Shown: positions 52,881 through 62,272, counted from the stretch's first letter. The stretch is DNA of 64,000 nucleotides from Shimia sp040225985 (GCF_040225985.1 NZ_JBBPEU010000001.1:248001-312000); one strand, 5' to 3'. Notes: generated from the letters alone by a model not told the origin. Numbers and translations: made by a program.

Positions 52881-53477
52881 ATGGCACACGACGAAAAATC
52901 TAAATTGGGTCGCCGGGCGTTTATGGCCGCCGGAGCTTCTTTTCTGGCCGCACCCGCATTGGCGCAAACCGAGTCAAGCACGACCGAAATTGAACGTGAC
53001 CTCGACGAGATCGTGCCACGTAATATCTCGAGTTTCCGTGCGTTGGACTGGCGTCCTTATTTCGACAATACCCGAAACGGCGCGATCCTGGTGGATGTGA
53101 CTTCGCGGGCGCTGCACTACTGGTCCGAAGATCAGTCGATCTACAAGCTCTATCCCTCTTCCGTGCCCTTGACCGAGGATCTCACGCGTCGCGGGCGTAC
53201 AAAAGTTGTGCAAAAAGTCGAAGGGCCCAGTTGGCGCCCGACTCCTTCGATGAAAAAGCGGAACCCAGAATGGCCCGATTTCGTGGGGCCGGGGCCGGAT
53301 AATCCGCTGGGAACGCACGCGCTCTACCTCAGCTGGACGTATTATCGTATTCATGGGACGCACGACACACGCAAAATCGGCCGCAGATCGTCGAACGGGT
53401 GCATCGGGCTTTACAACGAACATATTGCCGAACTGTTCAGCCTTACAAAGGTTGGCACGCAAGTGTTGCTAATTTGA
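52881..53477 (+). CDS. L,D-transpeptidase with twin-arginine signal
   Basis: 198 residues. The N-terminus has a Tat-type signal, GRRAFMAAGASFL, ending AALAQ-like at about residue 29. The YkuD domain ends in RRSSNGCIGLYNE with catalytic C174 and upstream RIHGTHD. It forms 3,3-type peptidoglycan cross-links or links lipoproteins to the wall. It differs from the neighbour by Tat export and is not a lipoprotein. Confidence 0.88.
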   Translation: MAHDEKSKLGRRAFMAAGASFLAAPALAQTESSTTEIERDLDEIVPRNISSFRALDWRPYFDNTRNGAILVDVTSRALHYWSEDQSIYKLYPSSVPLTEDLTRRGRTKVVQKVEGPSWRPTPSMKKRNPEWPDFVGPGPDNPLGTHALYLSWTYYRIHGTHDTRKIGRRSSNGCIGLYNEHIAELFSLTKVGTQVLLI

Positions 53478-53622
53478 CGACATTCTGGCTTTCCCGAGGG
53501 GTAATTCTGAAAGATGGGTTTGCAAACAATGCCCATTGCTGTTTACACAGAGTTACGAGGTAAGTCTTGGGTGCTTGGCGTCGTCCTCAATTATGACGTC
53601 GAGCTATTATCTGGAGGATACT

Positions 53623-53802
53623 ATGAAAAAACTCGTTCTCGCTGCTGCACTGACCGCCGCTGCTTCGACCGCATTCGCCGGTTCGATGGCTGAACCCGTT
53701 GTTGAGCCTGTCGTAATCGAAGAAGAAGCTGGTTCGTCGGCACAAGGCGTATGGGTTCCGCTGCTGCTGCTGGCAATCGTTGCCGCTGCTGCTGCTGCCT
53801 AA
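53623..53802 (+). CDS. Small secreted Ala-rich peptide, 59 residues
   Basis: 59 residues from the ATG at 53623, with CTGGAGG nine bases upstream. A signal peptide ends AFA|GS near residue 19, then an acidic middle with the repeat EPVVEPVVIEEE and a hydrophobic end VPLLLLAIVAAAAAA. The mature product would be about 40 residues with a membrane-like tail. I do not recognise it. A strong bidirectional hairpin follows, so it has its own transcript. The strong ribosome site and terminator suggest it is well expressed. Confidence 0.65.
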   Translation: MKKLVLAAALTAAASTAFAGSMAEPVVEPVVIEEEAGSSAQGVWVPLLLLAIVAAAAAA

Positions 53803-53824
53803 TTCAGCCACAGCTTAAAATCGG

Positions 53825-53857
53825 AAAAGGCGGAGCAAACGCTCCGCCTTTTTCTTT
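53825..53857. terminator. Bidirectional terminator between the small peptide and hemH
   Basis: A 12-bp perfect stem, AAAAGGCGGAGC with GCTCCGCCTTTT, and a four-base loop, with T-run continuing on the plus side and a T-run on the other strand as well. It can end transcripts from both sides. Confidence 0.85.
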
Positions 53858-53881
53858 TCCTTTAAGGTTTTTATGAAAGCC

Positions 53882-54940
53882 CTAGCCGATCCAGCCTTGC
53901 AGGTTTTCCTCGATGATCTGGGAAAGCGCAGCAATGTGTGACGGATGGTCGTTGAGACACGGAATATAAGTGAACTCTTCGCCGCCAGCCTCTTCAAAGC
54001 TCTCTTTGATCTCTTCGTTGATCTCTTCCAGTGTTTCAATACAGTCCGCGGAAAATGCGGGCGCGACCACGGCTATACGCTTTTTACCGTCTTCTTTAGC
54101 TAGGCGTGCGACTTCATCGACCGTGTAGGGTTGAAGCCACTCTTCGGGTCCGAACTGCGACTGGAAGGTTGTGGTAATTTCGGTATCTTCCCAGCCCAGC
54201 CGTTCTTTCAGAAGGCGCGTATTTTTCTGACAATGACAATGGTAAGGGTCGCCTTCTTTCAAATACCGGGTCGGCATCCCATGATATGACACAACCAGCA
54301 TTTCAGGTCTGTTCTCAAGTTCGCCATAAGCTGCCTCGATCGAAGCCGCGAGTGATTCGATATATTGGGGGTGGCCAAAATACGCAGGCACGGTACGCAC
54401 TGCCGGCTGCCACTTTTCCTTCATCAGAGCGCGGAAAAATTCATCATTTGCGGTTGCGGTCGTGGCGCCCGCGTATTGCGGGTAAAGTGGAAAGAACAGG
54501 ATCTTCTCGCAGCCCGCTTTCACCATCTTGCGCACCTTGGATTCCGTGGACGGGTTTCCGTAGCGCATGCAGAAATCCACCATGACCATGTCACCAAAGC
54601 GGGTCTTCATTGTCTCGGTGATGGCGGCTGTCTGATCCTTGGTGATCAGCATCAGCGGGCTTTCATCCAGCTCGTGATTCCAGATCGACTTATACGCCTC
54701 GCCCGAGGAAAACGGGCGTTTGGTTAGGATGATCCCTTGCAAGATCGGTTGCCATTTCCAAGAGGGATAGTCGATCACCCGTTTGTCAGAAAGAAACTGG
54801 TTCAGATAACGCCGCATTGGCCAGTAAGTATAAGAATCCGGGGTGCCCAGATTTGCCAGCAACACCCCGATCTTACCGCGTGGAACGGCGGGGTGGTCTT
54901 TGGGGCTGTGTTCCGGGCGAGTGGCGTGTACTTGGTTCAT
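53882..54940 (-). CDS. hemH: Ferrochelatase
   Basis: 352 residues from the ATG at 54940, which has AGGAAGA upstream. GVLLANLGTPDSY and LVVSYHGMPTRY carry family sites, the latter with the catalytic His. It inserts Fe(II) into protoporphyrin IX, the last heme step. It ends at the shared terminator. Confidence 0.96.
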   Translation of the reverse strand: MNQVHATRPEHSPKDHPAVPRGKIGVLLANLGTPDSYTYWPMRRYLNQFLSDKRVIDYPSWKWQPILQGIILTKRPFSSGEAYKSIWNHELDESPLMLITKDQTAAITETMKTRFGDMVMVDFCMRYGNPSTESKVRKMVKAGCEKILFFPLYPQYAGATTATANDEFFRALMKEKWQPAVRTVPAYFGHPQYIESLAASIEAAYGELENRPEMLVVSYHGMPTRYLKEGDPYHCHCQKNTRLLKERLGWEDTEITTTFQSQFGPEEWLQPYTVDEVARLAKEDGKKRIAVVAPAFSADCIETLEEINEEIKESFEEAGGEEFTYIPCLNDHPSHIAALSQIIEENLQGWIG

Positions 54941-54990
54941 TTTTCTTCCTGAAATTAACTTGACCTGACTTAGTGTCGGGCGCGTTCCTG

Positions 54991-55809
54991 TCAATCTTTG
55001 AGTGTGGTTTCCTGCGTTCCCAAAGCATCGGCAAGTCGCGTCACCGCAGATCCCGGGCGCAACGGTTTTGGTTGGCTTGCATCAGGTGCCCAACCGGTCA
55101 GAAAAATCAACTCGAACGTTGCCGGGATCCGGCCGTTCTCCATGAAGGTTTCCGTGTAAATGTCGACGGCGCGCATCAGCAGAGCACGCGATGTGAACCG
55201 CCGCAACCGGCCATCAAGGGCATTTGCCTCGCCCATGGCGCGCAGGTCGCGCATCAGGTGCCAAGGTGTCTCATAAGTGACCTTGAGTGGAAGCGTATCC
55301 GCCACAGGAAGGTTGAGCCCTGCGCGCTGCAACAGCGCTCCCAGATCCCGGATTTCGCCCATTTGCGCCACGCGGGGGGACAGCCCGCCCGAGACATCGG
55401 CTTCAGCCTGGGCCAAGGCGCTGCGCAGTTCATGCAGTGTCTGGCCGCCGAAACACACGCAAAGAAACAACCCATCATTCCGCAATGCGCGCCGACACTG
55501 AATGACCTGCCCTACCGGATCATTCGCCCAGTGCAGCGCCATGCAATGCAGAACCAGATCATAACCTTCGGCCTTGAGATCCAGAACATCTTTATCCGCC
55601 ACGATATCGGCCTGGGGTGCGACGCGACGCCAAATCTCGGGAAATCCGGTCACGATCGCCACTTTGGTAAACGTTCTGTTAACTAAAGAGAGGCGATCCT
55701 GCACTTCCTCGAGCGCTGCTTCGTGAAGAAATAGACCGTTCACATGATCGGCGCGCGTTCGGTTTCGCTTCAATGCGTCCGTATCTGTCATCTTTGGGGC
55801 GTTTTGCAT
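54991..55809 (-). CDS. SAM methyltransferase-like protein (NDUFAF5/BioC type)
   Basis: 272 residues from the ATG at 55809; an ATG at 55791 is an equal alternative. YDLVLHCMALHWANDPVGQV and the following LRNDGLFLCVCFGG are typical of the class, but the first SAM motif, usually DxGxGxG, is weak (IVTGFPEIW). In mitochondria a relative hydroxylates a complex I subunit, so methyltransferase activity is not certain. It diverges from comF with a short gap. Confidence 0.75.
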   Translation of the reverse strand: MQNAPKMTDTDALKRNRTRADHVNGLFLHEAALEEVQDRLSLVNRTFTKVAIVTGFPEIWRRVAPQADIVADKDVLDLKAEGYDLVLHCMALHWANDPVGQVIQCRRALRNDGLFLCVCFGGQTLHELRSALAQAEADVSGGLSPRVAQMGEIRDLGALLQRAGLNLPVADTLPLKVTYETPWHLMRDLRAMGEANALDGRLRRFTSRALLMRAVDIYTETFMENGRIPATFELIFLTGWAPDASQPKPLRPGSAVTRLADALGTQETTLKD

Positions 55810-55826
55810 GTGCAGAAGATAGTGCG

Positions 55827-56555
55827 ATGAGAAACAAGATACAAACAGCGATCCAGTTGATTTACCCGCCACGCTGTATCGAGTGCGGAGGTCTGGTCGA
55901 GAGTGACTTTGGGTTGTGCGGTCCGTGTTGGTGCGGCACCCCTTTCATTGGTGGCTTGGTCTGCGATCTTTGCGGCACGCCTCTACCAGGAACAGACGAT
56001 GGGTCTCCTGTTTGCTGCGATGATTGTATGAAAACCGAACGCCCCTGGCAAAAGGGTCGCTCGGCTTTGCTCTATAAGGACAATGCGCGAAAATTAGTAC
56101 TGGCGCTCAAACACGGTGATCGGCACGACATCGTACAGCCTGCTGCAAAATGGATGATGCAGGCGGCGCGCCCCCTTTTGCGACCCAACATCATCGTTGT
56201 ACCTGTACCTTTGCATTATTTACGCCTGCTCAAGCGCCGCTATAACCAATCCGCCCTATTGGCACAGGCGTTAGCCCGTGTCCTTTCTATGCCCTGGTGT
56301 CCGGACGCGCTTCAGCGACCGCACACCAGGGGCAGTATGAGTGGGCTCGCCTTTGAAGAGCGCTATCGCAAGATGCAGGGCAGCTTCCGGCCCCACCCGA
56401 GACGGGCGCATTTTTTGGCTGAGCGGCCTGTTTTGCTGATTGATGACGTTATGACGTCTGGTGCCACTTTATCCGCCGCAACAGAGGCCTGTTTTCACGC
56501 AAAGGCCAAGGAAGTTCACATTCTGACACTGGCACGCGTTGCAAAGGATACATAA
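55827..56555 (+). CDS. comF: ComF-family phosphoribosyltransferase-like protein
   Basis: 242 residues from the ATG at 55827. The N-terminal zinc-like Cys set (CIECGG, CGPCW, CDLCG, CCDDC) is followed by a PRTase fold ending VLLIDDVMTSGATL. ComF is needed for DNA uptake in competent bacteria; the link to competence here is inference. The frame runs 54 bases further upstream, into the neighbour's start. Confidence 0.88.
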   Translation: MRNKIQTAIQLIYPPRCIECGGLVESDFGLCGPCWCGTPFIGGLVCDLCGTPLPGTDDGSPVCCDDCMKTERPWQKGRSALLYKDNARKLVLALKHGDRHDIVQPAAKWMMQAARPLLRPNIIVVPVPLHYLRLLKRRYNQSALLAQALARVLSMPWCPDALQRPHTRGSMSGLAFEERYRKMQGSFRPHPRRAHFLAERPVLLIDDVMTSGATLSAATEACFHAKAKEVHILTLARVAKDT

Positions 56556-56591
56556 ATCCCCCAGTAATGATGCGACCTGTTGGGGGAAACC

Positions 56592-56849
56592 ATGAAACCA
56601 GTTCAAATCTACACCAGCCCGCTTTGTGGATTTTGTCATGCGGCAAAGCGGTTGCTGAACCAGAAAGGCGTCGAATTCACCGAGATTGACGTCTGGGCGA
56701 ATCCCGATCGCAAACCCGAGATGATTGACCGTGCAAATGGCGGGCGCACTGTTCCGCAGATTTTTGTCGGCGAAACGCATGTTGGCGGTTGCGATGATCT
56801 GTACGAATTGGAGCGTGCCGGCAAACTTGACCCGCTTCTGGCTGTCTGA
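56592..56849 (+). CDS. grxC: Glutaredoxin 3
   Basis: 85 residues from the ATG at 56592, with GGGGGAAA ahead. The active site is CGFC (C12, C15), a variant of the classical CPYC, and TVPQIFVGETHVGGCDDL is the glutathione side. It reduces disulfides using glutathione. It precedes the nitrilase gene by three bases, and the two with marR form an operon. Confidence 0.93.
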   Translation: MKPVQIYTSPLCGFCHAAKRLLNQKGVEFTEIDVWANPDRKPEMIDRANGGRTVPQIFVGETHVGGCDDLYELERAGKLDPLLAV

Positions 56850-56852
56850 CCG

Positions 56853-57686
56853 ATGAAGACTGCGCTGCTGCAAATTACGTCGTCGGATAATCCCGAGGCC
56901 AATCTGACCAACTTGCGGGACCAATGCCGAGCGGCTGCCCGAAACGGGGCAGGCTTTGTTCTGACGCCCGAAGTCAGCAACTGTGTGTCTGGCAGCAGGA
57001 ATCATCAGAACTCTGTTCTGCGGTTGGAAGCCGATGACAAAACGCTGTCTGCTTTGCAGGAAGACGCACGGTCCTTGGGGATTTGGCTGTTGATTGGATC
57101 TCTGGCTCTGAAAACAGAGGATGCAGATGGTCGGTTTGCCAACCGGTCCTTTCTGATCAATCCTGAAGGCCAGATCGCGGCGCGCTATGACAAGATCCAC
57201 ATGTTCGATGTGCAAGTAACGCCCGAGGAAACCTATCGCGAATCCGATGGATACCGGCCGGGCCAGAAGGCCGTTCTGGCTGAAACGCCTTTCGGCAAGA
57301 TTGGCATGACGATTTGCTATGACATCCGGTTTCCTTATTTGCACCGAGCATTGGCAAAAGCCGGGGCCACTATTCTGACCGTGCCAGCGGCGTTTTCTTA
57401 CGTGACGGGGGCCGCCCATTGGGAGGCGCTGTTGCGCGCGCGCGCGATTGAAACCGGGTGCTATGTGCTGGCGCCCGCGCAGACCGGAAAACACACCGCG
57501 TCCCGAGGGCCCGAGCGCAAGACCTATGGACACAGCATGGTGATTTCACCCTGGGGTGAGGTGTTGTGCGACGCAGGTACGGAAACCGGCATCTGCTATG
57601 TTGATCTGGACCCCGAAGCAGTGGCAAAAGCGCGGGGCAGAGTTCCGTCCCTGACCCATGACCAAAGGTTCGATGGCCCGCTATGA
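56853..57686 (+). CDS. Carbon-nitrogen hydrolase (Nit1-like amidase)
   Basis: 277 residues. The nitrilase triad is E40, K114 and C155, the last in ICYDIRFPYL. The pattern fits the Nit1/Nit2 deaminated-glutathione amidase group, and the coupling to a glutaredoxin supports a glutathione-repair role. A general omega-amidase cannot be ruled out. The ATGA overlap with marR follows. Confidence 0.85.
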   Translation: MKTALLQITSSDNPEANLTNLRDQCRAAARNGAGFVLTPEVSNCVSGSRNHQNSVLRLEADDKTLSALQEDARSLGIWLLIGSLALKTEDADGRFANRSFLINPEGQIAARYDKIHMFDVQVTPEETYRESDGYRPGQKAVLAETPFGKIGMTICYDIRFPYLHRALAKAGATILTVPAAFSYVTGAAHWEALLRARAIETGCYVLAPAQTGKHTASRGPERKTYGHSMVISPWGEVLCDAGTETGICYVDLDPEAVAKARGRVPSLTHDQRFDGPL

Positions 57687-58120
57687 GTGACAATAACGCC
57701 TTGGCCATTGCCCTGTTCGGCGAAATCCTGACCGCTGAACAACTCGCCCGCGCGCGACTGAGCAAGGTGTTGCCGAAAGGGATGGAACTTTCGCACTTTT
57801 CGGTGCTCAATCATCTGGCACCTGCTGGTGCAGAACGTAGCCCGGCCCAACTGGCGAAGGCGTTCCATGTCACACGTGGGGCGATGACGAACACCTTGAA
57901 CAAGCTTGAATTGGCGGGCTACATCCATATCCGCCCAGATTGGGATGACGCACGCCGCAAGATCGTGGGGATAAGCCCTGCAGGCCGACAGGCACGCGAC
58001 GAGGCGCTTGCCAGCATTGCACCAATGATTTCAGAAATTGTGAGTGAACTGGGCGAAGCCCGTGTGCGAGCCGCCCTTCCAATCCTACGTGAATTGCGCG
58101 TGAAGCTGGATCAGGATTGA
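57683..58120 (+). CDS. MarR-family transcriptional regulator
   Basis: 145 residues. A winged helix-turn-helix has LAKAFHVTRGAMTNTLNKLELAGYI and a wing at RPDWDDARRKIV. MarR proteins are dimeric, usually repressors responding to small phenolic or oxidative signals. The last gene of the grx-nitrilase-marR unit; its target is unknown and may be this unit or ubiG. Confidence 0.9.
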   Translation: MSDNNALAIALFGEILTAEQLARARLSKVLPKGMELSHFSVLNHLAPAGAERSPAQLAKAFHVTRGAMTNTLNKLELAGYIHIRPDWDDARRKIVGISPAGRQARDEALASIAPMISEIVSELGEARVRAALPILRELRVKLDQD

Positions 58121-58130
58121 ACCCGTCAGA

Positions 58131-58877
58131 TCAGGCGGGTTTCGTACTGGCCGTGACGTAATTCACGCTGAGGTCGCGATCAGAAATAGACCATTGCCAG
58201 CTGATCGGGTTGAAGACGAATCCCTTGCGATCCACCGGTGTCAGGCCTGCTTTCTGAATCAACTCGAACAGTTCATCAGGCGTGATGAACTTTTGCCATT
58301 CATGCGTGCCCTTTGGCAGCCAGCGCATCACATATTCAGCGCCCACAATGGCCATCGCAAAGCTCTTGGGATTGCGGTTGATGGTCGAACAAATATGCAG
58401 TCCACCAGGTTTCAGGAGTTGTTGACAGGCGGTGAGATAGGAAAGCGGGTCGGCGACATGTTCGACCACTTCCATATTTAGCACGACATCAAACTGTTCA
58501 CCTGCTGCGGCCATGGTCTCGGCAGTTGTATGTCGATAATCGATGTCGAGACCGGATTGTTGAGCGTGTACCTGCGCGACCGGAATATTCCCGCCGGCCG
58601 CATCTGCGCCAACAACCGTTGCGCCGAGGCGCGCCATGGGTTCGCTCAGCAACCCGCCGCCGCAACCGATGTCCAAAAGGCGAAGACCTTTAAACGGCAG
58701 TTCTGATTCGAGATCACACCCGAATTCCTCTGCAATTTGGCGGGTGATATAGTCGAGCCGGCAAGGATTCAGCATGTGAAGCGGCTTGAACTTTCCACTC
58801 GGATCCCACCATTCGGCGGCCATGGCCTCGAATTTGGCGACTTCAGAGGGGTCGACAGTGCTTTGAGACGCTTGCAT
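58131..58877 (-). CDS. ubiG: Ubiquinone biosynthesis O-methyltransferase UbiG
   Basis: 248 residues from the ATG at 58877, with GGAGATC ahead. VDPSEVAKFEAMAAEWWDP is a hallmark start; LLDIGCGGGLLSEPMARLGA (position about 65-85) is the SAM site. It methylates two hydroxyls in ubiquinone synthesis. Divergent from pip with a 49-base gap. Confidence 0.95.
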   Translation of the reverse strand: MQASQSTVDPSEVAKFEAMAAEWWDPSGKFKPLHMLNPCRLDYITRQIAEEFGCDLESELPFKGLRLLDIGCGGGLLSEPMARLGATVVGADAAGGNIPVAQVHAQQSGLDIDYRHTTAETMAAAGEQFDVVLNMEVVEHVADPLSYLTACQQLLKPGGLHICSTINRNPKSFAMAIVGAEYVMRWLPKGTHEWQKFITPDELFELIQKAGLTPVDRKGFVFNPISWQWSISDRDLSVNYVTASTKPA

Positions 58878-58926
58878 TCTGATCTCCATATGCTCAATTG
58901 GGCCGCCTGAACTATATAGGTCAGAC

Positions 58927-59898
58927 ATGGACAAAAACTCGGGCCAAAAGCGCGCAGTGCATTACCTCTATCCTCCGGTCGAACCCTTTGACCAGCGGAT
59001 GATCGACATGGGTGATGGTCACCGCATATACGTCGAGCAATCCGGACGGGCGGACGGCTTGCCTGTAGTCGTGGTGCATGGCGGACCCGGTGGTGGCAGC
59101 AGCCCTGCAATGCGTCGCTATTTCGATCCTTCTATCTATCGCATTGTTCTGTTTGATCAACGTGGATGTGGTCGTTCTACGCCCCATGCAACCGTCGAGA
59201 ACAACACAACCTGGCATCTTGTGGCCGATATGGAACGGATCCGCACCGATTTGGGGATAGATGACTGGGTCGTGTTCGGGGGCAGTTGGGGGGCGACACT
59301 TGCGCTGGTCTATGCCCAGACCCACCCCAGCCGAACCGCATTTCTTGTTCTGCGAGGTGTCTTTCTGATGACACAGGCCGAGCTTGATTGGTTCTACGGC
59401 GGTGGCGCAGGCAAGTTCTGGCCCGAACCGTGGGAGCGGTTTGTTAAACTGATCCCTGACGCCGAAAGAGAGAACCTGATCGAAGCCTATCATAAACGGC
59501 TTTTTTCTGGGGATCGCGGAGAGGAAATCAAATACGCCCGTGCCTGGGCTTCGTGGGAAAATGCCCTAGCATCCATTCATTCAACTGGATCCGGAGGAGA
59601 GCCGCCAGCGGAATATGCCCGTGCCTTTTCGCGCTTGGAGAACCACTATTTCATAAATCACGGTTTCCTGGAAGTGGACCGGTATATTCTTGAGAATATG
59701 GACAAAATTTCTCATATCCCCGGCGTGGTGGTGCAGGGGCGCTATGATATGATTTGCCCTCCAAGTTCTGCTTATGAACTTTGCAAGCACTGGCCGCGCG
59801 CGCAATTGCGGATGGTGCGCAACGCAGGCCATGCGCTTTCTGAACCGGGGATTAGCGCGGAATTGGTGCGTGTAATGGATCAAATGTCCAAGGTTTAA
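58927..59898 (+). CDS. pip: Proline iminopeptidase
   Basis: 323 residues. HGGPGGGSSP forms the oxyanion region, S120 in GGSWGATLA is the nucleophile, and the tail GRYDMICPP and NAGHALSEP carry the Asp and His. It removes N-terminal proline from peptides in the cytoplasm. It lies just upstream of a peptide-type ABC importer. Confidence 0.93.
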   Translation: MDKNSGQKRAVHYLYPPVEPFDQRMIDMGDGHRIYVEQSGRADGLPVVVVHGGPGGGSSPAMRRYFDPSIYRIVLFDQRGCGRSTPHATVENNTTWHLVADMERIRTDLGIDDWVVFGGSWGATLALVYAQTHPSRTAFLVLRGVFLMTQAELDWFYGGGAGKFWPEPWERFVKLIPDAERENLIEAYHKRLFSGDRGEEIKYARAWASWENALASIHSTGSGGEPPAEYARAFSRLENHYFINHGFLEVDRYILENMDKISHIPGVVVQGRYDMICPPSSAYELCKHWPRAQLRMVRNAGHALSEPGISAELVRVMDQMSKV

Positions 59899-60065
59899 GG
59901 CCAGTTTTTCGGCTGAATAGTGCCAAATCCCCCGAAACTTGTTCTTATGCCACTAAAAATGTTCCAAAAGCGAAATTTGAATGTCGGTTTCAGATTTTCA
60001 GGGTTTACAGACCCCTGATCGCCGTTAACCTGAAGACAAACAAGAAAAACAACAGGTGAGGACCA

Positions 60066-61064
60066 TTGGCCTCTATTCTGAAAATCATTGCTCAGCGGCT
60101 TGCGCTGGGCGTTTTAACCTTGTTCGTCGTGTCGATCGTGATCTTCGCAGCGGTCAACCTTTTGCCGGGCGACTTTGCGCAACTCATCCTTGGGCAAGGG
60201 GCCACACCCGAAGCTGTCGAGGCGATCCGCAAAGATCTTGGCCTCGATCAGCCTCCGGTCACGCGCTATTTTCAATGGCTTGGCGGCGCCATCCAAGGCG
60301 ACCTCGGAAACAGTTTTGCCCAAGCTAATTTTGCCAGCTTCGCCGGATCGGATGTTGGCACCGGTAAGGGAACCGTCGCCGCCCAGATTGCGCCGCGGTT
60401 CGAAAACACGATCTTCCTTGCGGGCGTTACGGCGATGATCGCGGTGCCAATCTCGATCACGCTGGGGGTGCTTGCCGCGCTTTACCGGAACTCGGCTTTC
60501 GACCGCAGCGCGAATATCCTGACCCTGTCCTCGATTTCTTCGCCCGAGTTCTTCTTGGCCTATATCCTGATCCTGTTCCTTGCGGTGTTGAACCCGATCC
60601 TGCCGTCCCTCTCCAATATATACGAAGGCATGGAGTTCAGCGAGCGGCTGACCCGGACCCTTCTGCCTGCCCTGACCCTGACCCTTGTGGTCACGGCACA
60701 TATGATGCGGATGACGCGGGCCGCGATCATCAACCTGCTGGCCTCGCCCTACATCGAGATGGCCCGGTTGAAGGGCATCTCGCCAATGCGTGTAATCGTC
60801 CGCCATGCGCTGCCGAATGCCTTGGCGCCGATCATCAACGTGATTGCCCTGAACCTTGCCTATCTCATCACCGGTGTTGTCGTGGTTGAGGTTGTCTTTG
60901 TGTATCCCGGAATTGGTCAACTGTTCGTCGACAGCGTCAAAATCCGCGATATCCCTGTGGTTCAGGCCTGCTGTCTGATTTTCGCGGCGGCCTATATCCT
61001 GCTCAACCTCACGGCGGACATCCTTTCGATCATCTCCAACCCACGTCTGAGGCATCCGAAATGA
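60066..61064 (+). CDS. ABC transporter permease (DppB/OppB type)
   Basis: 332 residues from the TTG at 60066, with GTGAGGA ahead. Six membrane segments and the binding-protein-dependent permease loop ARLKGISPMRVIVRHALPNAL (about residues 230-250) are present. It is the first permease of a peptide/nickel-type importer. The 167-base gap ahead of it holds no gene that I can support. Confidence 0.9.
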   Translation: MASILKIIAQRLALGVLTLFVVSIVIFAAVNLLPGDFAQLILGQGATPEAVEAIRKDLGLDQPPVTRYFQWLGGAIQGDLGNSFAQANFASFAGSDVGTGKGTVAAQIAPRFENTIFLAGVTAMIAVPISITLGVLAALYRNSAFDRSANILTLSSISSPEFFLAYILILFLAVLNPILPSLSNIYEGMEFSERLTRTLLPALTLTLVVTAHMMRMTRAAIINLLASPYIEMARLKGISPMRVIVRHALPNALAPIINVIALNLAYLITGVVVVEVVFVYPGIGQLFVDSVKIRDIPVVQACCLIFAAAYILLNLTADILSIISNPRLRHPK

Positions 61065-62260
61065 ATATCTTTGGTGTGATTGCGCTTTGGATCATTGCTA
61101 TTGGCGTGGCGGGGTGGCTTTTCCGGTTTGCCGGGCAAAAAATCACCGGGAACAAACCGATGTTCCGTGACATGCCTTATGGCGTTGCATTCGGCTATGT
61201 GCTCGGGGCGGTTGTGTTGGTTTGGCTGGTCTGGGCTTATTCGCTTTCGCGGTCTGCAGATCCGGCTGTTGCGAACAAGTATTTCTTCCTAGGCAAAGCC
61301 GTTGAAGGTTTCATCCTGTTCGCAATCGCGGCCTGGATGTTCCGTATCTTCGGGCGTCATGTTGGAACAGCAGGGACGCGTAAGCTGTTCCGGTCCATGC
61401 CCCTTACCGCCAGTTTCGGTATCCTGACGATCCTGATATACGCCTTTGTGTCGATCTTCGCAGGAGTTCTGGCCCCTTACGGGCAAGAAGAGATTCTTGC
61501 GGCGGCCAATGTCGTGCCCGGCGGGAATCCTGCCATGGGCGGGAACCCGGATTACCCTTTGGGAACCGACCAGATTGGCCGCGATATTCTGTCGAGGCTG
61601 ATTTACGGCGCACAGAACACGGTTGGCATCGCTTTTGCCACCACGGTTCTGGCGTTTCTCATTGGGGCGACGCTCGGGTTTCTCGCGGCAACCCTCGGCG
61701 GGTGGCTGGATCAGCTGCTGAGCCGTGCCGTTGATGTTCTGATGGCGATCCCGTCGCTCATTTTCGCCTTGTTGTTGATGACGATCGCTTCGGCTTGGGC
61801 CGGGTCTGAAAAGGGGCTGCTCACGTTCTACATGGTCATCATCATTGCCGTGATCGACTCAACTCGTGTGTTTCGCTTGGCGCGTGCCGTTGGCCTGAAT
61901 ATCGTTGTCATGGACTATATCGAGGCCGCCAAATTGCGCGGCGAAGGTATGGGGTACCTAATTTTCCGCGAAATCCTGCCGAATGCCACCGCGCCGCTTC
62001 TGGCCGAGTTTGGGCTGCGCTTCTGCTTTGTGTTCCTCACCATTGCGTCGCTGTCGTTCCTTGGTGTGGGGATCCAGCCGCCCCTGGCAGATTGGGGCAC
62101 GATGGTGCGGGATTTGGCACAGTTCATTAATTTTGCCGCTTTTGCCCCGCAGGTTGCCAGTGCGCCGTTGCTGGCTGCGGGGGCCATCGCCCTGCTGACA
62201 GTTGCCGTCAATTTTGTGGTCGACTGGATGCTTCACAAGTCCTCTGGACTGAAAGAATGA
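61061..62260 (+). CDS. ABC transporter permease (DppC/OppC type) with N-terminal extension
   Basis: 399 residues. A normal DppC-like core starts near residue 109 (FRSMPLTASFGILTILIYAF) and holds YPLGTDQIGRDILSRLIYG and EAAKLRGEGMGYLIFREILPNA. Residues 1-108 add about three extra membrane helices that typical DppC lacks. It overlaps the first permease by four bases. Confidence 0.88.
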   Translation: MNIFGVIALWIIAIGVAGWLFRFAGQKITGNKPMFRDMPYGVAFGYVLGAVVLVWLVWAYSLSRSADPAVANKYFFLGKAVEGFILFAIAAWMFRIFGRHVGTAGTRKLFRSMPLTASFGILTILIYAFVSIFAGVLAPYGQEEILAAANVVPGGNPAMGGNPDYPLGTDQIGRDILSRLIYGAQNTVGIAFATTVLAFLIGATLGFLAATLGGWLDQLLSRAVDVLMAIPSLIFALLLMTIASAWAGSEKGLLTFYMVIIIAVIDSTRVFRLARAVGLNIVVMDYIEAAKLRGEGMGYLIFREILPNATAPLLAEFGLRFCFVFLTIASLSFLGVGIQPPLADWGTMVRDLAQFINFAAFAPQVASAPLLAAGAIALLTVAVNFVVDWMLHKSSGLKE

Positions 62261-62272
62261 GGAGACAGCGCA

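Noticed and set aside
58120..58141. AACCCG/CGGGTT pair between marR and ubiG as a terminator
   Set aside because: Only six pairs with a ten-base loop and no clear T-run; too weak to report.
60114..61055. 313-codon reverse frame opposite the first permease
   Set aside because: Antisense to a clear DppB-type permease, very Arg/Asp/Gly-rich with no hydrophobic core or motif.
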